Shown here piece by piece: positions 1 to 8,864 of a stretch of DNA of 64,000 bases. The stretch's first letter is position 1; every line of letters starts with the position of its first letter. Source of the DNA: Constantimarinum furrinae (lineage in GTDB: Bacteria; Bacteroidota; Bacteroidia; Flavobacteriales; Flavobacteriaceae); assembly GCF_014295415.1 (NCBI RefSeq), contig NZ_CP052909.1, forward strand, positions 2,480,001 through 2,544,000, written 5' to 3'. Under the pieces are notes generated by a model. It saw only the letters and a list, made by a program, of their open reading frames with translations, ran no database searches and was not told the origin of the DNA. The translations under genes and the position numbers were made by a program.

Positions 1-2236
1 GGGAAAGATTAAACAAGTCGGTTTTATCTTTTCCGCCCTTAAATTCTGAACGAACATAGAGGGTGTCATTTATGGTCTTGTTGATAAAGCTCAAATCGGT
101 GACATTATAAAACCCGGTGTATACTGAATCTACTGAAGCATAGGTGTTATATAGCGGGTTGTCGTTATCTACCTGAATATTAATTTTTGACAGATAATTA
201 TCGAACAGCAGAATTTCGGGAGACCTGAAATCGAGTTTAAATTTAGATTCGTCGGAAGACACCGAACCCTTTACCTGGGTATTCTCACCCAGTTGCAGCT
301 GAGGCACAAAAACTTCTACGATCTTATTATACACTGTAAACTGATAATCGATATATTGATCGTTTGTAACTTCATTTGGAATATAATTTGCATAAATACT
401 ACCGATACCATTTACAAACAGATTCGGGATATCTTCAACGAGGAATTTGCCGGAGATCTTGCCGTTCACAATATCCGGCGACACGATCTCAATCGTCCTT
501 ATGTCCCCTTCAAAAGAAGAGATCACTTTAAAGTCGTCGAAGAAAAAATCGTCGTCTTCATTCTGATAAAAGGTTTCATTAAATGAAATTGTTCCAACGG
601 CATCATCTACAGTCGTTCCGTCCATATCCATGATCACCTTACCGGTAAATACAGAAATGCTGTCCCTTTTAAACAAATTGAGTTTATTGAGTTCTGCGTA
701 TTCCACATCCGCTTCAAAATCGTATTGATTCGCATCCTTGGATACATCTACCAATCCTTTGAAAGTAAGTTTCAGATTTGGGTCATCAATACTCAGATCG
801 CCATTAAATAAAGGGTTTTTCAGGTTGCCGGACACCTTGATATTCTTGTAATCGTATCCTTCGAAATTAAAAGTGGAAATTGTTCCTGAAATCTGTGTAT
901 TCACGGTATTTTGAGTAAATCCCCTACCATCAAAATTGAGGTTGGCACTCGATCTGCCCAATGAAGTCGTCCCTGCAATTTTACCGAGATTAAAACGATC
1001 CAGCTTTACATTTCCGGAATAAAAGGCATTGTCAAAATTATTTATATTCCCCATTTCCAGCTGCGTCACTGCAGAACCTATAGCACTACTTAATGTGCTG
1101 TTTGTTTTTAATTCTGTGGTGGTTATGGAAGTTGTTCCTGTAAACGTGAACGGCCCTAACACTTTAATTTCCTGAGGAAGCACATCACCTAAAACTCTGG
1201 GCATAAATCGCCTCAATTCGTAAAAACTTGTAGAGATTCTGTGATTACGTGCTTGAATACTATAGGAAGCATCTTCCGAAATAATATCCTTTATTATAAA
1301 GTCACCACTTAAACGGGTATCCCCAACACGCAGATCAGCATCAGTAAAGATAAAATCATTAATTGTGCCTTCAAATGTTCCGTTGAGATAGACAAGCTGA
1401 TCCTCCCCAAATTCATTATAAAAAGCATTTATATCGTTAGTAGCCAGTTCGGCATCCTGGAAGGTCGCTTTTATGGTCACATTATTAATGAAGTCACTGA
1501 GACCTTTTTCAGAGTAATCCAAGAGAATCTTTCCTGAAAGTTTCGAACCTTCGGTTTCCAACAGGAGATCATCCAGATTCATTTCGGTTAAGGTATACGA
1601 AAATCTGGATCTCAGATTTTTAATTTTGAACCCGCGTTCAGCATCCAGCGAAAGCGCCTTAATATTGGCCTCAACATCGGGTCCGGTGACCTTAAAGTCA
1701 TTTGCGGTGACATTTACATTGCGCAAGTCGAAGATCTCTGGGCTTTCAAGATTTTCATCAATGATCCTTATTCGGCTATCGGTAAGTGTAACATCGTTTC
1801 CGAAAAGTGAAAAAGGGCTTTCACTTTTTTGGCCGGTATTGAATTTTTCAGAAAAAATAAAAAGATTGTCGTCCTCTTCCCCTTTGTAGGTCTTGACATA
1901 CAGTTTCCCCGATTTCATATTAATATTACCAAAACCCAGATCACCTTTTATTAAGTTCTGAAAACTGATTATGTTGGTTTCCAACTGTCTGGCATAGATT
2001 AGCGTATCCTGATGATGGTCCGCAATATACACGCCTCGTATATCAACTTCCCCTTTCCAGTTAAGTCCTAATCGATCGATATGGATTTCGGTGCCATAGG
2101 TCTCATTTAGGTTATCGGTGACTTTGTTTGCAATAAATGTCTGTACCTTAGGGATTGATAAAATAATCACAGTAAGTACTATAAGAAGTACCAAGATCGC
2201 AAAGATGCGAAGTATTATTTTCCTAAGTTTTTTGAT
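1..2236 (-). CDS. tamB: TamB-like translocation/assembly module protein, 3' end outside the window
   Basis: Only the N-terminal ~745 residues are present; the gene runs off the left edge. The protein opens with a basic stretch and one hydrophobic helix (signal anchor), then a long beta-rich AsmA/TamB-type region typical of the inner-membrane-anchored periplasmic bridge proteins that move lipids or help insert outer-membrane proteins. The conserved C-terminal DUF490 part cannot be seen. It is divergent from tsaD. The start is odd: in frame there is a TAA at 2243-2245, and no ATG/GTG/TTG lies between it and the membrane helix. The first usual start is TTG at 2194, inside the helix. The best family-like start would be the ATC at 2234-2236, which I used as the boundary. 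A TTG at 2266 is in frame but upstream of the TAA. Confidence 0.72.
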   Translation of the reverse strand, partial: MKKLRKIILRIFAILVLLIVLTVIILSIPKVQTFIANKVTDNLNETYGTEIHIDRLGLNWKGEVDIRGVYIADHHQDTLIYARQLETNIISFQNLIKGDLGFGNINMKSGKLYVKTYKGEEDDNLFIFSEKFNTGQKSESPFSLFGNDVTLTDSRIRIIDENLESPEIFDLRNVNVTANDFKVTGPDVEANIKALSLDAERGFKIKNLRSRFSYTLTEMNLDDLLLETEGSKLSGKILLDYSEKGLSDFINNVTIKATFQDAELATNDINAFYNEFGEDQLVYLNGTFEGTINDFIFTDADLRVGDTRLSGDFIIKDIISEDASYSIQARNHRISTSFYELRRFMPRVLGDVLPQEIKVLGPFTFTGTTSITTTELKTNSTLSSAIGSAVTQLEMGNINNFDNAFYSGNVKLDRFNLGKIAGTTSLGRSSANLNFDGRGFTQNTVNTQISGTISTFNFEGYDYKNIKVSGNLKNPLFNGDLSIDDPNLKLTFKGLVDVSKDANQYDFEADVEYAELNKLNLFKRDSISVFTGKVIMDMDGTTVDDAVGTISFNETFYQNEDDDFFFDDFKVISSFEGDIRTIEIVSPDIVNGKISGKFLVEDIPNLFVNGIGSIYANYIPNEVTNDQYIDYQFTVYNKIVEVFVPQLQLGENTQVKGSVSSDESKFKLDFRSPEILLFDNYLSKINIQVDNDNPLYNTYASVDSVYTGFYNVTDLSFINKTINDTLYVRSEFKGGKDKTDLFNLS

Positions 2237-2285
2237 ACGCTTTTAAAGTTTTAATTTTGGCTTCAAATAATATACCCTTTTTCTT

Positions 2286-3308
2286 TTGAGCTTAAAAAAT
2301 TGTTATATCCTTGGTATTGAATCTTCCTGTGATGATACTGCTGCTGCTGTTATAAACAACGGAGTTGTATTATCCAATGTTGTTGCCACACAAAAAATAC
2401 ACGAGGAATACGGAGGGGTGGTCCCCGAACTCGCCTCCCGCGCGCACCAGCAAAATATCGTTCCTGTTGTACATCAGGCGCTACGCAAAGCAAATATCGA
2501 CAAAAAACAGTTAAATGCCATAGCTTTTACAAGGGGTCCCGGATTGATGGGTTCCCTACTTGTAGGTACCTCATTTTCAAAGTCCTTGGCTATGGGATTG
2601 GGCATTCCACTTATTGATGTAAATCATATGCAGGCGCATATTCTGGCTCATTTTATTAAGGCTGAAGGACAGTCTGAACCCAATTTTCCGTTTCTCGCAT
2701 TAACCATAAGCGGTGGCCATACCCAAATTGTAAAAGTGACCGGCTATTTTGAAATGGAAGTTATTGGTGAAACTATAGATGATGCCGTTGGTGAAGCTTT
2801 CGATAAATCGGCCAAAATACTGGGACTCCCTTATCCGGGTGGACCGTTGATCGACAAATATGCACAACAGGGGGATCCGAAGCGATTCAAATTTACCAAA
2901 CCTAAAGTGAGTCCGTTGGATTTTAGTTTTAGCGGATTAAAAACAGCGGTATTGTATTTTGTTGAAAGAGAGGTGCAGAAAAACCCTAATTTCATTTCAG
3001 AAAATATAGTAGATATCTGTGCTAGTTTGCAGTTCACCATAGTGGATTATTTGATGGATAAACTTAAGAATGCAGTAAAGCAGACCGGAATTAAGGAAAT
3101 TGCAATGGGTGGAGGTGTATCGGCAAATAGTGGAATACGTACAGCATTAGGAGCAGCAGAAAAACGCTACGGTTGGAAGACCCATATTCCCAAATTTGAA
3201 TTTTGTACCGATAACGCCGCAATGATCGCGATGGTAGGAGAGCTAAAGTTTAAGCACCAAATATTTGCTGAAAGCAATGTAGCGGCTCAAGCACGAATGA
3301 AACTTTAA
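2286..3308 (+). CDS. tsaD: tRNA N6-adenosine threonylcarbamoyltransferase TsaD
   Basis: Transfers the threonylcarbamoyl group to A37 of ANN-decoding tRNAs (t6A synthesis), with TsaB/TsaE. The 340-residue length is normal. The N-terminal ESSCDDTAAAV phosphate-binding motif, the metal-binding HMQAH segment at about residues 114-118, the SGGHT motif and the C-terminal DNAAM motif are all visible. The start is TTG, placed directly before the conserved NCYILGIESSCDD region, with no better ATG upstream. rsmE follows after 12 bases, so the two are probably one transcript. Confidence 0.97.
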   Translation: MSLKNCYILGIESSCDDTAAAVINNGVVLSNVVATQKIHEEYGGVVPELASRAHQQNIVPVVHQALRKANIDKKQLNAIAFTRGPGLMGSLLVGTSFSKSLAMGLGIPLIDVNHMQAHILAHFIKAEGQSEPNFPFLALTISGGHTQIVKVTGYFEMEVIGETIDDAVGEAFDKSAKILGLPYPGGPLIDKYAQQGDPKRFKFTKPKVSPLDFSFSGLKTAVLYFVEREVQKNPNFISENIVDICASLQFTIVDYLMDKLKNAVKQTGIKEIAMGGGVSANSGIRTALGAAEKRYGWKTHIPKFEFCTDNAAMIAMVGELKFKHQIFAESNVAAQARMKL

Positions 3309-3320
3309 AATTTAACTGAA

Positions 3321-4031
3321 TTGAATCTATTCTACCATCCGGGAATTTCTGAAACTTCGAAAGAAGTAATGTTCAGTAAAGACGAAAGCAGGCATATTTC
3401 GAAAGTACTTCGGAAAAATGCAGGGGATCTGGTGCACCTCACTAATGGAAAAGGATGGTTTTTCGATGCCAGGTTAGAAAGCACCAATCCCAAACAATGT
3501 CTGGCAACCATTACGGCTGCTAAAGAGGAACCTCCGTTGAAATATTCACTCCATTTAGCAGTTGCTCCCACAAAACTCAATGACAGGTATGAATGGTTCC
3601 TGGAAAAAGCCACCGAGATCGGGATCACCGAGATCACTCCGGTAATTTGTGATCACAGTGAACGAAAGGTGATAAAACCAGAGCGCTATGAGAAGATCCT
3701 TCAAAGCGCCATGAAGCAGTCGTTAAAGTCGCATTTACCACAGTTAAACAACGCCGTTTCACTTCGATCTTTTCTTGAATCTGAAAAGACTTCAGGGGCA
3801 ACAAAATACATTGCTCATTGTGAGGATTCTCAAAAAAAGAGTTTGAAAGCCGTTCTTCAGCAAGAAACAGAATATACTATCCTTATTGGTCCTGAAGGTG
3901 ATTTTTCTTCGGAAGAGATTCAACAAGCAATCGCAAACGGGTTTATTCCGGTAAGTTTAGGTGAAAGTAGATTACGAACTGAAACGGCCGCGATCGTTGC
4001 CTGTCACAGTGTCGCCTATGTAAATGAATGA
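3321..4031 (+). CDS. rsmE: 16S rRNA (uracil-1498-N3)-methyltransferase RsmE
   Basis: Methylates U1498 of 16S rRNA. The 236-residue protein has the family layout: an N-terminal PUA-like region (SRHISKVLRKNAGD) and a SPOUT domain with the knotted cofactor site IGPEGDFSSEE and the C-terminal LGESRLRTETAA motif. KATEIGITEITPVICDHSER is also typical. The TTG start (NLFYHP) lies 12 bases after tsaD and matches the usual family N-terminus. Confidence 0.95.
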   Translation: MNLFYHPGISETSKEVMFSKDESRHISKVLRKNAGDLVHLTNGKGWFFDARLESTNPKQCLATITAAKEEPPLKYSLHLAVAPTKLNDRYEWFLEKATEIGITEITPVICDHSERKVIKPERYEKILQSAMKQSLKSHLPQLNNAVSLRSFLESEKTSGATKYIAHCEDSQKKSLKAVLQQETEYTILIGPEGDFSSEEIQQAIANGFIPVSLGESRLRTETAAIVACHSVAYVNE

Positions 4032-4142
4032 ATTCTCCAACGCTATTTTAGTTACTTCGTGATTTTCTGTCTCATTTCTGAGCTACTGTTGTTAGCGAAG
4101 TATTTCCTTACAATTTTTTAACGTTTTTTAAACATAAAAAGC

Positions 4143-4173
4143 TTGTGAAAAGGGAAATGTACCTGTACTTTTG
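4143..4173 (+). promoter_or_regulatory. Bacteroidota-type promoter, TTG-N20-TACTTTTG
   Basis: TTG at 4143-4145 and TACTTTTG at 4166-4173 with a 20-base spacer match the Bacteroidota consensus. It lies in the 0.5 kb gap after rsmE and would start a transcript at about 4180, reading toward the small ORF at 4323 and the DUF4159 gene. The rest of 4032-4322 is AT-rich and shows no other clear element. Confidence 0.6.
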
Positions 4174-4322
4174 CACTGGAAATAATGTACTGAAATTCGT
4201 AGGAAATTATGTCTTTTATCGGATAAATATTACAGTTTAACGATAAAAAGTGAGAATTTTTATAGAATTATTGAATTAATTTACATACATTTCGACCCTC
4301 AAATCTAATATAGGAATATACC

Positions 4323-4520
4323 ATGTCCCCTGCACTAAGGAAACTTAAAGAACAAAACTCGTCCGAAAGCGATGCTTTTATGATCGATTCGGATGCTACC
4401 TTGCAAACAGCACGAAGATTGAGCATTGCACATAATGCTTCAAAATCGGTTAGTTTGTTAGAGGACTGGATGATTTTTACCAATGTACTGGGTATTGGAA
4501 TTATAAATAGAATTTCCTAG
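4323..4520 (+). CDS. Possible 65-residue protein of unknown function
   Basis: An ATG-started ORF inside the gap between rsmE and the DUF4159 gene, with a promoter-like sequence about 150 bases upstream. The product has a polar, charged N-terminal half (PALRKLKEQNSSESDAF) and a hydrophobic C-terminal third (MIFTNVLGIGIINRIS). I do not recognise it. The opposite strand also carries an ORF of similar size, so coding potential is not decisive; the region could instead be a leader or small RNA. Confidence 0.35.
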   Translation: MSPALRKLKEQNSSESDAFMIDSDATLQTARRLSIAHNASKSVSLLEDWMIFTNVLGIGIINRIS

Positions 4521-4555
4521 TCCATCTTGCTTCAATTTTTATATTTTTGGGTGCT

Positions 4556-5200
4556 ATGCATCTAAAGAGTTTTCTCTTTTTTCTTTTCCTAAGTGTCAAC
4601 CTGGTCCATGCACAGGAAATTGCCGTGTTACAGTATGGCGGTGGTGGCGACTGGTATAGCAATCCAACCTCCCTTCCCAATTTAATTCGGTTTTGCAACG
4701 AACAGATAAACACCGCAATAAATCCTAAGGCACAAACGGTAAGACCCGGTGATGTTGAACTATTCAATTATCCTTTCGTTCATATGACCGGACACGGTAA
4801 TGTATTCTTTACCGCCGAGGAAGCAAAAAATCTGCGTGATTATTTAATGAGCGGCGGATTCTTGCATATAGACGATAATTACGGTATGGATCAATATCTG
4901 CGGAAGGAGTTGGTGAAAATATTCCCCGAAAAAGAACTCATGGAGCTACCCGGCAACCACCCTATTTTCAGTTCACAGTTCAGTTTTCCTGAAGGATTAC
5001 CAAAGATTCATGAACACGACAATACGCGTCCTCAGGCCTTTGGATATTTCCATGAGGGCCGGTTATTGCTGTTGTATACCTTCGAAAGTGATCTTGGTGA
5101 CGGTTGGGAAAATCAGGAGATTCATAATGATCCGCCGGCAGTTCGCTTAAAGGCACTTCAAATGGGCGCCAATATAATAAAGTACGTGTTCGAGCATTAA
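4556..5200 (+). CDS. DUF4159 domain secreted protein
   Basis: About 214 residues with an N-terminal signal peptide (LKSFLFFLFLSVNLVHA then QE). The mature part starts with the DUF4159 signature (IAVLQYGGGGDWYSNP) and contains the ThuA/glutamine-amidotransferase-like segments HMTGHGNVFF, SGGFLHIDDNYGMD and GNHPIFS. Its function is unknown; related proteins sit in membrane/MoxR-type loci. I chose the ATG at 4556 over a TTG at 4547 because it starts a clean signal peptide. A TATTTTTG box at 4542-4549 ends six bases before it. An RNA methyltransferase follows after four bases. Confidence 0.85.
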   Translation: MHLKSFLFFLFLSVNLVHAQEIAVLQYGGGGDWYSNPTSLPNLIRFCNEQINTAINPKAQTVRPGDVELFNYPFVHMTGHGNVFFTAEEAKNLRDYLMSGGFLHIDDNYGMDQYLRKELVKIFPEKELMELPGNHPIFSSQFSFPEGLPKIHEHDNTRPQAFGYFHEGRLLLLYTFESDLGDGWENQEIHNDPPAVRLKALQMGANIIKYVFEH

Positions 5201-5204
5201 AATC

Positions 5205-5702
5205 ATGCAACTTTCTCATCAAGCCTCCCGATTTAAAAGCAAAGCATTCCCTATCATTGTTATAGCAGACGGGATTCAAAGTCCGGCAAATATTGGAGGT
5301 TTGTTCAGAATATGTGAAGCATTCGGGGTAGCAAGAATAATATTTTGGAATTCGGCTCCCGACTTTTCTTCTACCCGACTAAAGAGAACTGCAAGAGACA
5401 CCATTAATAAAGTCCCCTATTCGATCTGTGAGGATGTTATTTCAGAAATAGAAATATTAAAAAATAAGAAGTATAAGATCTTCGCGTTAGAGATCACCGC
5501 AGATAGTATAGCCATTGAAGACATTCAGAGGGAAAAGGATCAAAATACGGTGCTCATTATAGGCAATGAACGACATGGTATTTCCCAGCCACTTCTCAAT
5601 ACAAGCGATCAGGAAATTCATATTAGGATGTATGGAAACAACAGTAGTATGAATGTCATTCAGGCAACTGCCATAGCGTTGCACTCATTAACAAAAGTTT
5701 GA
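5205..5702 (+). CDS. TrmH/SpoU family RNA 2'-O-methyltransferase
   Basis: A 165-residue, catalytic-domain-only SpoU methyltransferase without an N-terminal substrate domain. The three family motifs are visible: NIGGLFRICEAFG (motif 1, catalytic Arg), LIIGNERHGIS (motif 2) and NSSMNVIQATAIAL (motif 3). A tRNA Gm18-type or related tRNA target is plausible but cannot be decided from sequence. It follows the DUF4159 gene by four bases and was probably co-transcribed with it. Confidence 0.88.
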   Translation: MQLSHQASRFKSKAFPIIVIADGIQSPANIGGLFRICEAFGVARIIFWNSAPDFSSTRLKRTARDTINKVPYSICEDVISEIEILKNKKYKIFALEITADSIAIEDIQREKDQNTVLIIGNERHGISQPLLNTSDQEIHIRMYGNNSSMNVIQATAIALHSLTKV

Positions 5703-5736
5703 CATCAAGCTATTGCTAATATGCTATCTTTGAAAC

Positions 5737-6831
5737 GTGAAAGCCGGAGCTAAAGCCATAACCATCGGGATATTAAAATCCTTAGCCGTAATCGTGGGAA
5801 TATTCCTGCTGTTCTGGTTCGTTTTTAAGATCAAAGCCCTAATCCTTTACATTGGTATTGCTGCAGTTATTTCCTTACTGGGACGGCCGGTCGTAATATT
5901 TCTGAAGCGAAGACTCAAATTTCGCAACACTCTGGCAGCTATCACCACGTTACTTTTAGTAATTGCTACGGTTTCTTTGCTCATTAGGATCTTTGTGCCA
6001 ATTATCATTGAGCAGAGCAAGAATATTCAGGATATTGATTTCGATATGGTAAAACGCGACCTGAATGAATTAAACATTCAGGCCAGCGAATATTTGGGTG
6101 TGGAACAGATCAACATTGTTGAGGCCATAAAGCGAACCGAATATGTTCAAAATTTTAATCTGGAGATCATCCCTAGTTTTATTGATATTTTCTTCGGAAA
6201 TATTGGTGGTTTTGTAGTAGGCTTGTTTTCAGTGTTATTTATATCATTTTTTCTACTGAAGGATGAAATGCTTATTGCTCATACGGTAACCGCCTTCGCC
6301 AATCCCGGAAGGGAACAACGATTTCTCAGTGTTTTAAACAAGGTAAAGGAATTGTTATCTAGGTATTTTCTCGGCCTCTTATTACAGATCATGATCCTTA
6401 CGCTTTTCTATTCGGTACTCTTGCTGTATCTGGATATTAATAATGCCATAGCTATTGCTCTAATATGCGCATTCCTTAATATTGTCCCCTATTTGGGTCC
6501 CTTAATTGGGAGTGTGGTAATGATGCTGGTTGTAGTGTCAAATAACCTTGGTGCCGATTTCTCTTCTGAATTACTACCGTTGCTCATCATTACACTTTCT
6601 GGATATACCATAGCTCAAATCTTTGATAATCTAATCACTCAGCCGGTTATCTTCGGAAAGAGTGTGCGATCTCATCCCTTGGAAATATTCATAGTCATTT
6701 TAATAGGTGGCTATCTGTTTAGTGTTGCCGGAATGATATTGGCAGTTCCTACGTATACTACGCTTAAAGTGATTTCCAAAGAGTTCCTTTCAGAATATAA
6801 GATCGTGAAACGTCTGACGAAAAATATGTAG
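5737..6831 (+). CDS. AI-2E family (PerM/TqsA-type) membrane permease
   Basis: A 364-residue polytopic membrane protein with two N-terminal hydrophobic helices, a central amphipathic region (about residues 95-150) and five or six C-terminal helices including the family segment FLNIVPYLGPLIGS. Family members are proposed exporters of small molecules or, in some species, Na+/H+ antiporters; the substrate here is unknown. The start is GTG. A TATCTTTG box at 5725-5732 ends four bases before it, so the transcript could be leaderless or the start slightly downstream. Confidence 0.9.
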   Translation: MKAGAKAITIGILKSLAVIVGIFLLFWFVFKIKALILYIGIAAVISLLGRPVVIFLKRRLKFRNTLAAITTLLLVIATVSLLIRIFVPIIIEQSKNIQDIDFDMVKRDLNELNIQASEYLGVEQINIVEAIKRTEYVQNFNLEIIPSFIDIFFGNIGGFVVGLFSVLFISFFLLKDEMLIAHTVTAFANPGREQRFLSVLNKVKELLSRYFLGLLLQIMILTLFYSVLLLYLDINNAIAIALICAFLNIVPYLGPLIGSVVMMLVVVSNNLGADFSSELLPLLIITLSGYTIAQIFDNLITQPVIFGKSVRSHPLEIFIVILIGGYLFSVAGMILAVPTYTTLKVISKEFLSEYKIVKRLTKNM

Positions 6832-6839
6832 ATTGCCTT

Positions 6840-8006
6840 TTGAACAAAAACATTCTACATACCGAAGTTCAGCATTTCATTAAAACCTACGACGCCAACC
6901 TTTCTAAACTCGCGTTTTCAGGCAGTCCGTTTCCAAAAGTGACTGTCCAGGAGCTCCTACAACAAATCGAAGGCTATCGCAAAGCTGAAAGCAAATTACC
7001 GGGCTGGAGCGGCACCGATGGTATCTATTATCCTTTAAAGCTCAATCTGGAACAAACCTCGTCCGAAACCACTGCAAAATATAAAGCTTCCTTATTTAGC
7101 GGAAAAGCAATGGCAGATCTTACCGGAGGCTTTGGGGTGGATAGTTATTTTTTTTCAGAACAGTTTGAAACGGTGTATCATTTTGAAAAGGATACCGAGC
7201 TATCCTCCATCGCCACTCATAATTTTAAAACGCTGAATAGAGAAAATATAAAAACTATTAACCGTGATGCAATTTCCGCCATTGAGCATATGAGTTTCGA
7301 TCTAATCTATGCCGATCCTTCGCGGCGACACAGCACCAAGGGAAAAGTTTTTTATTTACGGGACTGTGAACCAAACATTCCGGATGCCATCGATTATTTG
7401 TTGGAACGATGCGAGGTGTTAATGATCAAGACTTCTCCAATGCTCGATATTTCTGTAGGAATTCAGGAATTACAGCACGTTTTTGAAATACATATAGTAG
7501 CGGTTAAGAATGATGTTAAGGAATTAATATGGATGCTGAAGAAAGGTAATTCAGAAGCTGTAACAATCAAGACCCGAAATTTTGTCGGTGAAAGTTCAGA
7601 GAAGTTCGATTTTGAAATAAATTCTGAAGCCGAAGCTGAAATCGGAGATCCTGAACAATATTTGTATGAACCCAATGCCGCTATTCTAAAAAGTGGTGCT
7701 TTTAATCATATTGCCCAGTGCTTTAAACTCAGAAAACTACATAAGAATACGCATCTCTATTCCACCAATCAATTGATTGAATTCCCGGGAAGAAGATTTA
7801 AAATAGAAAGCGCAGTCCCCTATTCCAAAAAAGAAATGAGGGCTGGCATTACTTTTGATAAAGCCAATGTGGCCACTCGTAATTTCCCTGAAACCGTTAG
7901 TGGACTCAAGAAACGATGGAAAATTACGGATGGTGGAGACTTGTATGTTTTTTTTACAACCGGAAGTAAAAATCAAAAAATGATGTTACTTTGCTCAAAA
8001 ATTTAA
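6840..8006 (+). CDS. Class I SAM-dependent methyltransferase with THUMP-like C-terminal domain
   Basis: 388 residues. The N-terminal half has a Rossmann methyltransferase core with the SAM loop MADLTGGFGVDSYFF and the YADPSRR motif in place of DPPY/NPPY. The C-terminal half fits the ferredoxin/THUMP-like extension of the Porphyromonas PG_1098 family. It probably modifies an RNA, but the substrate is unknown. TTG start nine bases after the permease stop; the next gene begins three bases downstream. Confidence 0.85.
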   Translation: MNKNILHTEVQHFIKTYDANLSKLAFSGSPFPKVTVQELLQQIEGYRKAESKLPGWSGTDGIYYPLKLNLEQTSSETTAKYKASLFSGKAMADLTGGFGVDSYFFSEQFETVYHFEKDTELSSIATHNFKTLNRENIKTINRDAISAIEHMSFDLIYADPSRRHSTKGKVFYLRDCEPNIPDAIDYLLERCEVLMIKTSPMLDISVGIQELQHVFEIHIVAVKNDVKELIWMLKKGNSEAVTIKTRNFVGESSEKFDFEINSEAEAEIGDPEQYLYEPNAAILKSGAFNHIAQCFKLRKLHKNTHLYSTNQLIEFPGRRFKIESAVPYSKKEMRAGITFDKANVATRNFPETVSGLKKRWKITDGGDLYVFFTTGSKNQKMMLLCSKI

Positions 8007-8008
8007 AA

Positions 8009-8578
8009 ATGCTTAGAATAATTTTACCACTTCTCTTCTTTTTTAGTCTTTTTCCTATGTATTCACAGGAGGACTGTAATTATAAGATCCAGTATGAACT
8101 GGATGACGACAATTTTATTCTCACTCATGAGCAATTGGCCGAATTCATGGTTGGCAAGGATCAAAATGTTTTTATCTATTTTTCGTTAATGAAGGAAGGT
8201 CCTGTTAAATCATTAGTGCTACAGGTATCTCTAAATGCTGTGGAAATGCCGCCGATAATGTGTTTTGATAAAACCAGTCGAATTATTTTTCAACTGGAAG
8301 ATAAGAGTTATGCCTCTCTGGCATATTTAGGAGAAACTATCTGCGGTAGGCAGTCAGAGCCGGAGAATCAGCTTAAAAACAGCATCGTAGAAGCTGCCTT
8401 TTTTCTGGATGAAGAAAATTTAAACCGACTAAAGAGCTCACCTATTGAAACTATGCGTATTACCACCATGAAGACGAATTTTGACATTGTATTTCAGGAA
8501 GTGATAAGTAATAAAGCTATTGAGGAGCCTATTTATCCCAAAGAATACTTTCTAAAATACCTCGATTGTATTGAATAG
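8009..8578 (+). CDS. Secreted hypothetical protein
   Basis: 189 residues with a signal peptide (MLRIILPLLFFFSLFPMYSQ) followed by a mature polar domain beginning EDCNYKIQYELDDDNF, with four cysteines. I do not recognise the family; similar small periplasmic proteins are common in Flavobacteriaceae. The ATG at 8009 gives a normal signal peptide and avoids overlap with the upstream stop; a TTG at 7991 is the alternative. It is the last gene before the tRNA cluster. Confidence 0.7.
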   Translation: MLRIILPLLFFFSLFPMYSQEDCNYKIQYELDDDNFILTHEQLAEFMVGKDQNVFIYFSLMKEGPVKSLVLQVSLNAVEMPPIMCFDKTSRIIFQLEDKSYASLAYLGETICGRQSEPENQLKNSIVEAAFFLDEENLNRLKSSPIETMRITTMKTNFDIVFQEVISNKAIEEPIYPKEYFLKYLDCIE

Positions 8579-8607
8579 GAATACTGCTAAAATCTTATAG
8601 ATTTTTT

Positions 8608-8638
8608 TTGCGAGATACCAATTGAAAAGTTACATTTG
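8608..8638 (+). promoter_or_regulatory. Promoter of the tRNA cluster, TTG-N20-TACATTTG
   Basis: TTG at 8608-8610 and TACATTTG at 8631-8638, separated by exactly 20 bases. It lies 35 bases upstream of mature tRNA-Ser and is the only good promoter I see for the tRNA-Ser/Pro/Arg run. Confidence 0.75.
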
Positions 8639-8673
8639 CATCCGCGTTAAAAACGTTTAGTTCATAACATATT

Positions 8674-8757
8674 GGAGAGGTGCCAGAGTGGTAATGGAGC
8701 AGATTGCTAATCTGTCAACGGGTAACCGTTGCCGGGGTTCGAATCCCCGTCTCTCCG
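8674..8757 (+). tRNA. tRNA-Ser (GCT anticodon)
   Basis: An 84-nt class II tRNA. The acceptor GGAGAGG pairs with TCTCTCC and G8757 is the discriminator base. The anticodon loop TTGCTAA places GCT at 8706-8708. A long variable arm (CAACGGGTAACCGTTG) and the T loop GGTTCGAATCCCC are present. No CCA is encoded. Confidence 0.97.
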
Positions 8758-8765
8758 CAATTTTT

Positions 8766-8791
8766 AATTGGTTTGGGAATTATAACCAATT
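8766..8791 (+). other. Hairpin after tRNA-Ser
   Basis: AATTGGTT (8766-8773) and AACCAATT (8784-8791) form an 8-bp stem with a 10-base loop. No clear T tract follows, so it could be a weak terminator or a processing element between tRNA-Ser and the downstream tRNA-like sequence. Confidence 0.4.
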
Positions 8792-8828
8792 GTATCAAGT
8801 TCATTTTCTCTTTATGAGCATACCAGTC

Positions 8829-8864
8829 ACACCTCGGGGTGTAGCGTAGCCCGGTCATCGCGCC
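8829..8864 (+). repeat. 36-bp direct repeat, left copy (tRNA-Pro 5' half)
   Basis: Identical to 9149-9184. Both copies contain the 5' half of tRNA-Pro plus five bases upstream of it. The copies are 320 bases apart and flank the GIY-YIG gene, as expected for an insertion or duplication that used the tRNA gene. Confidence 0.9.

Noticed and set aside
293-586. 97-codon plus-strand ORF
   Set aside because: It is a shadow of the TamB-like coding sequence on the minus strand.
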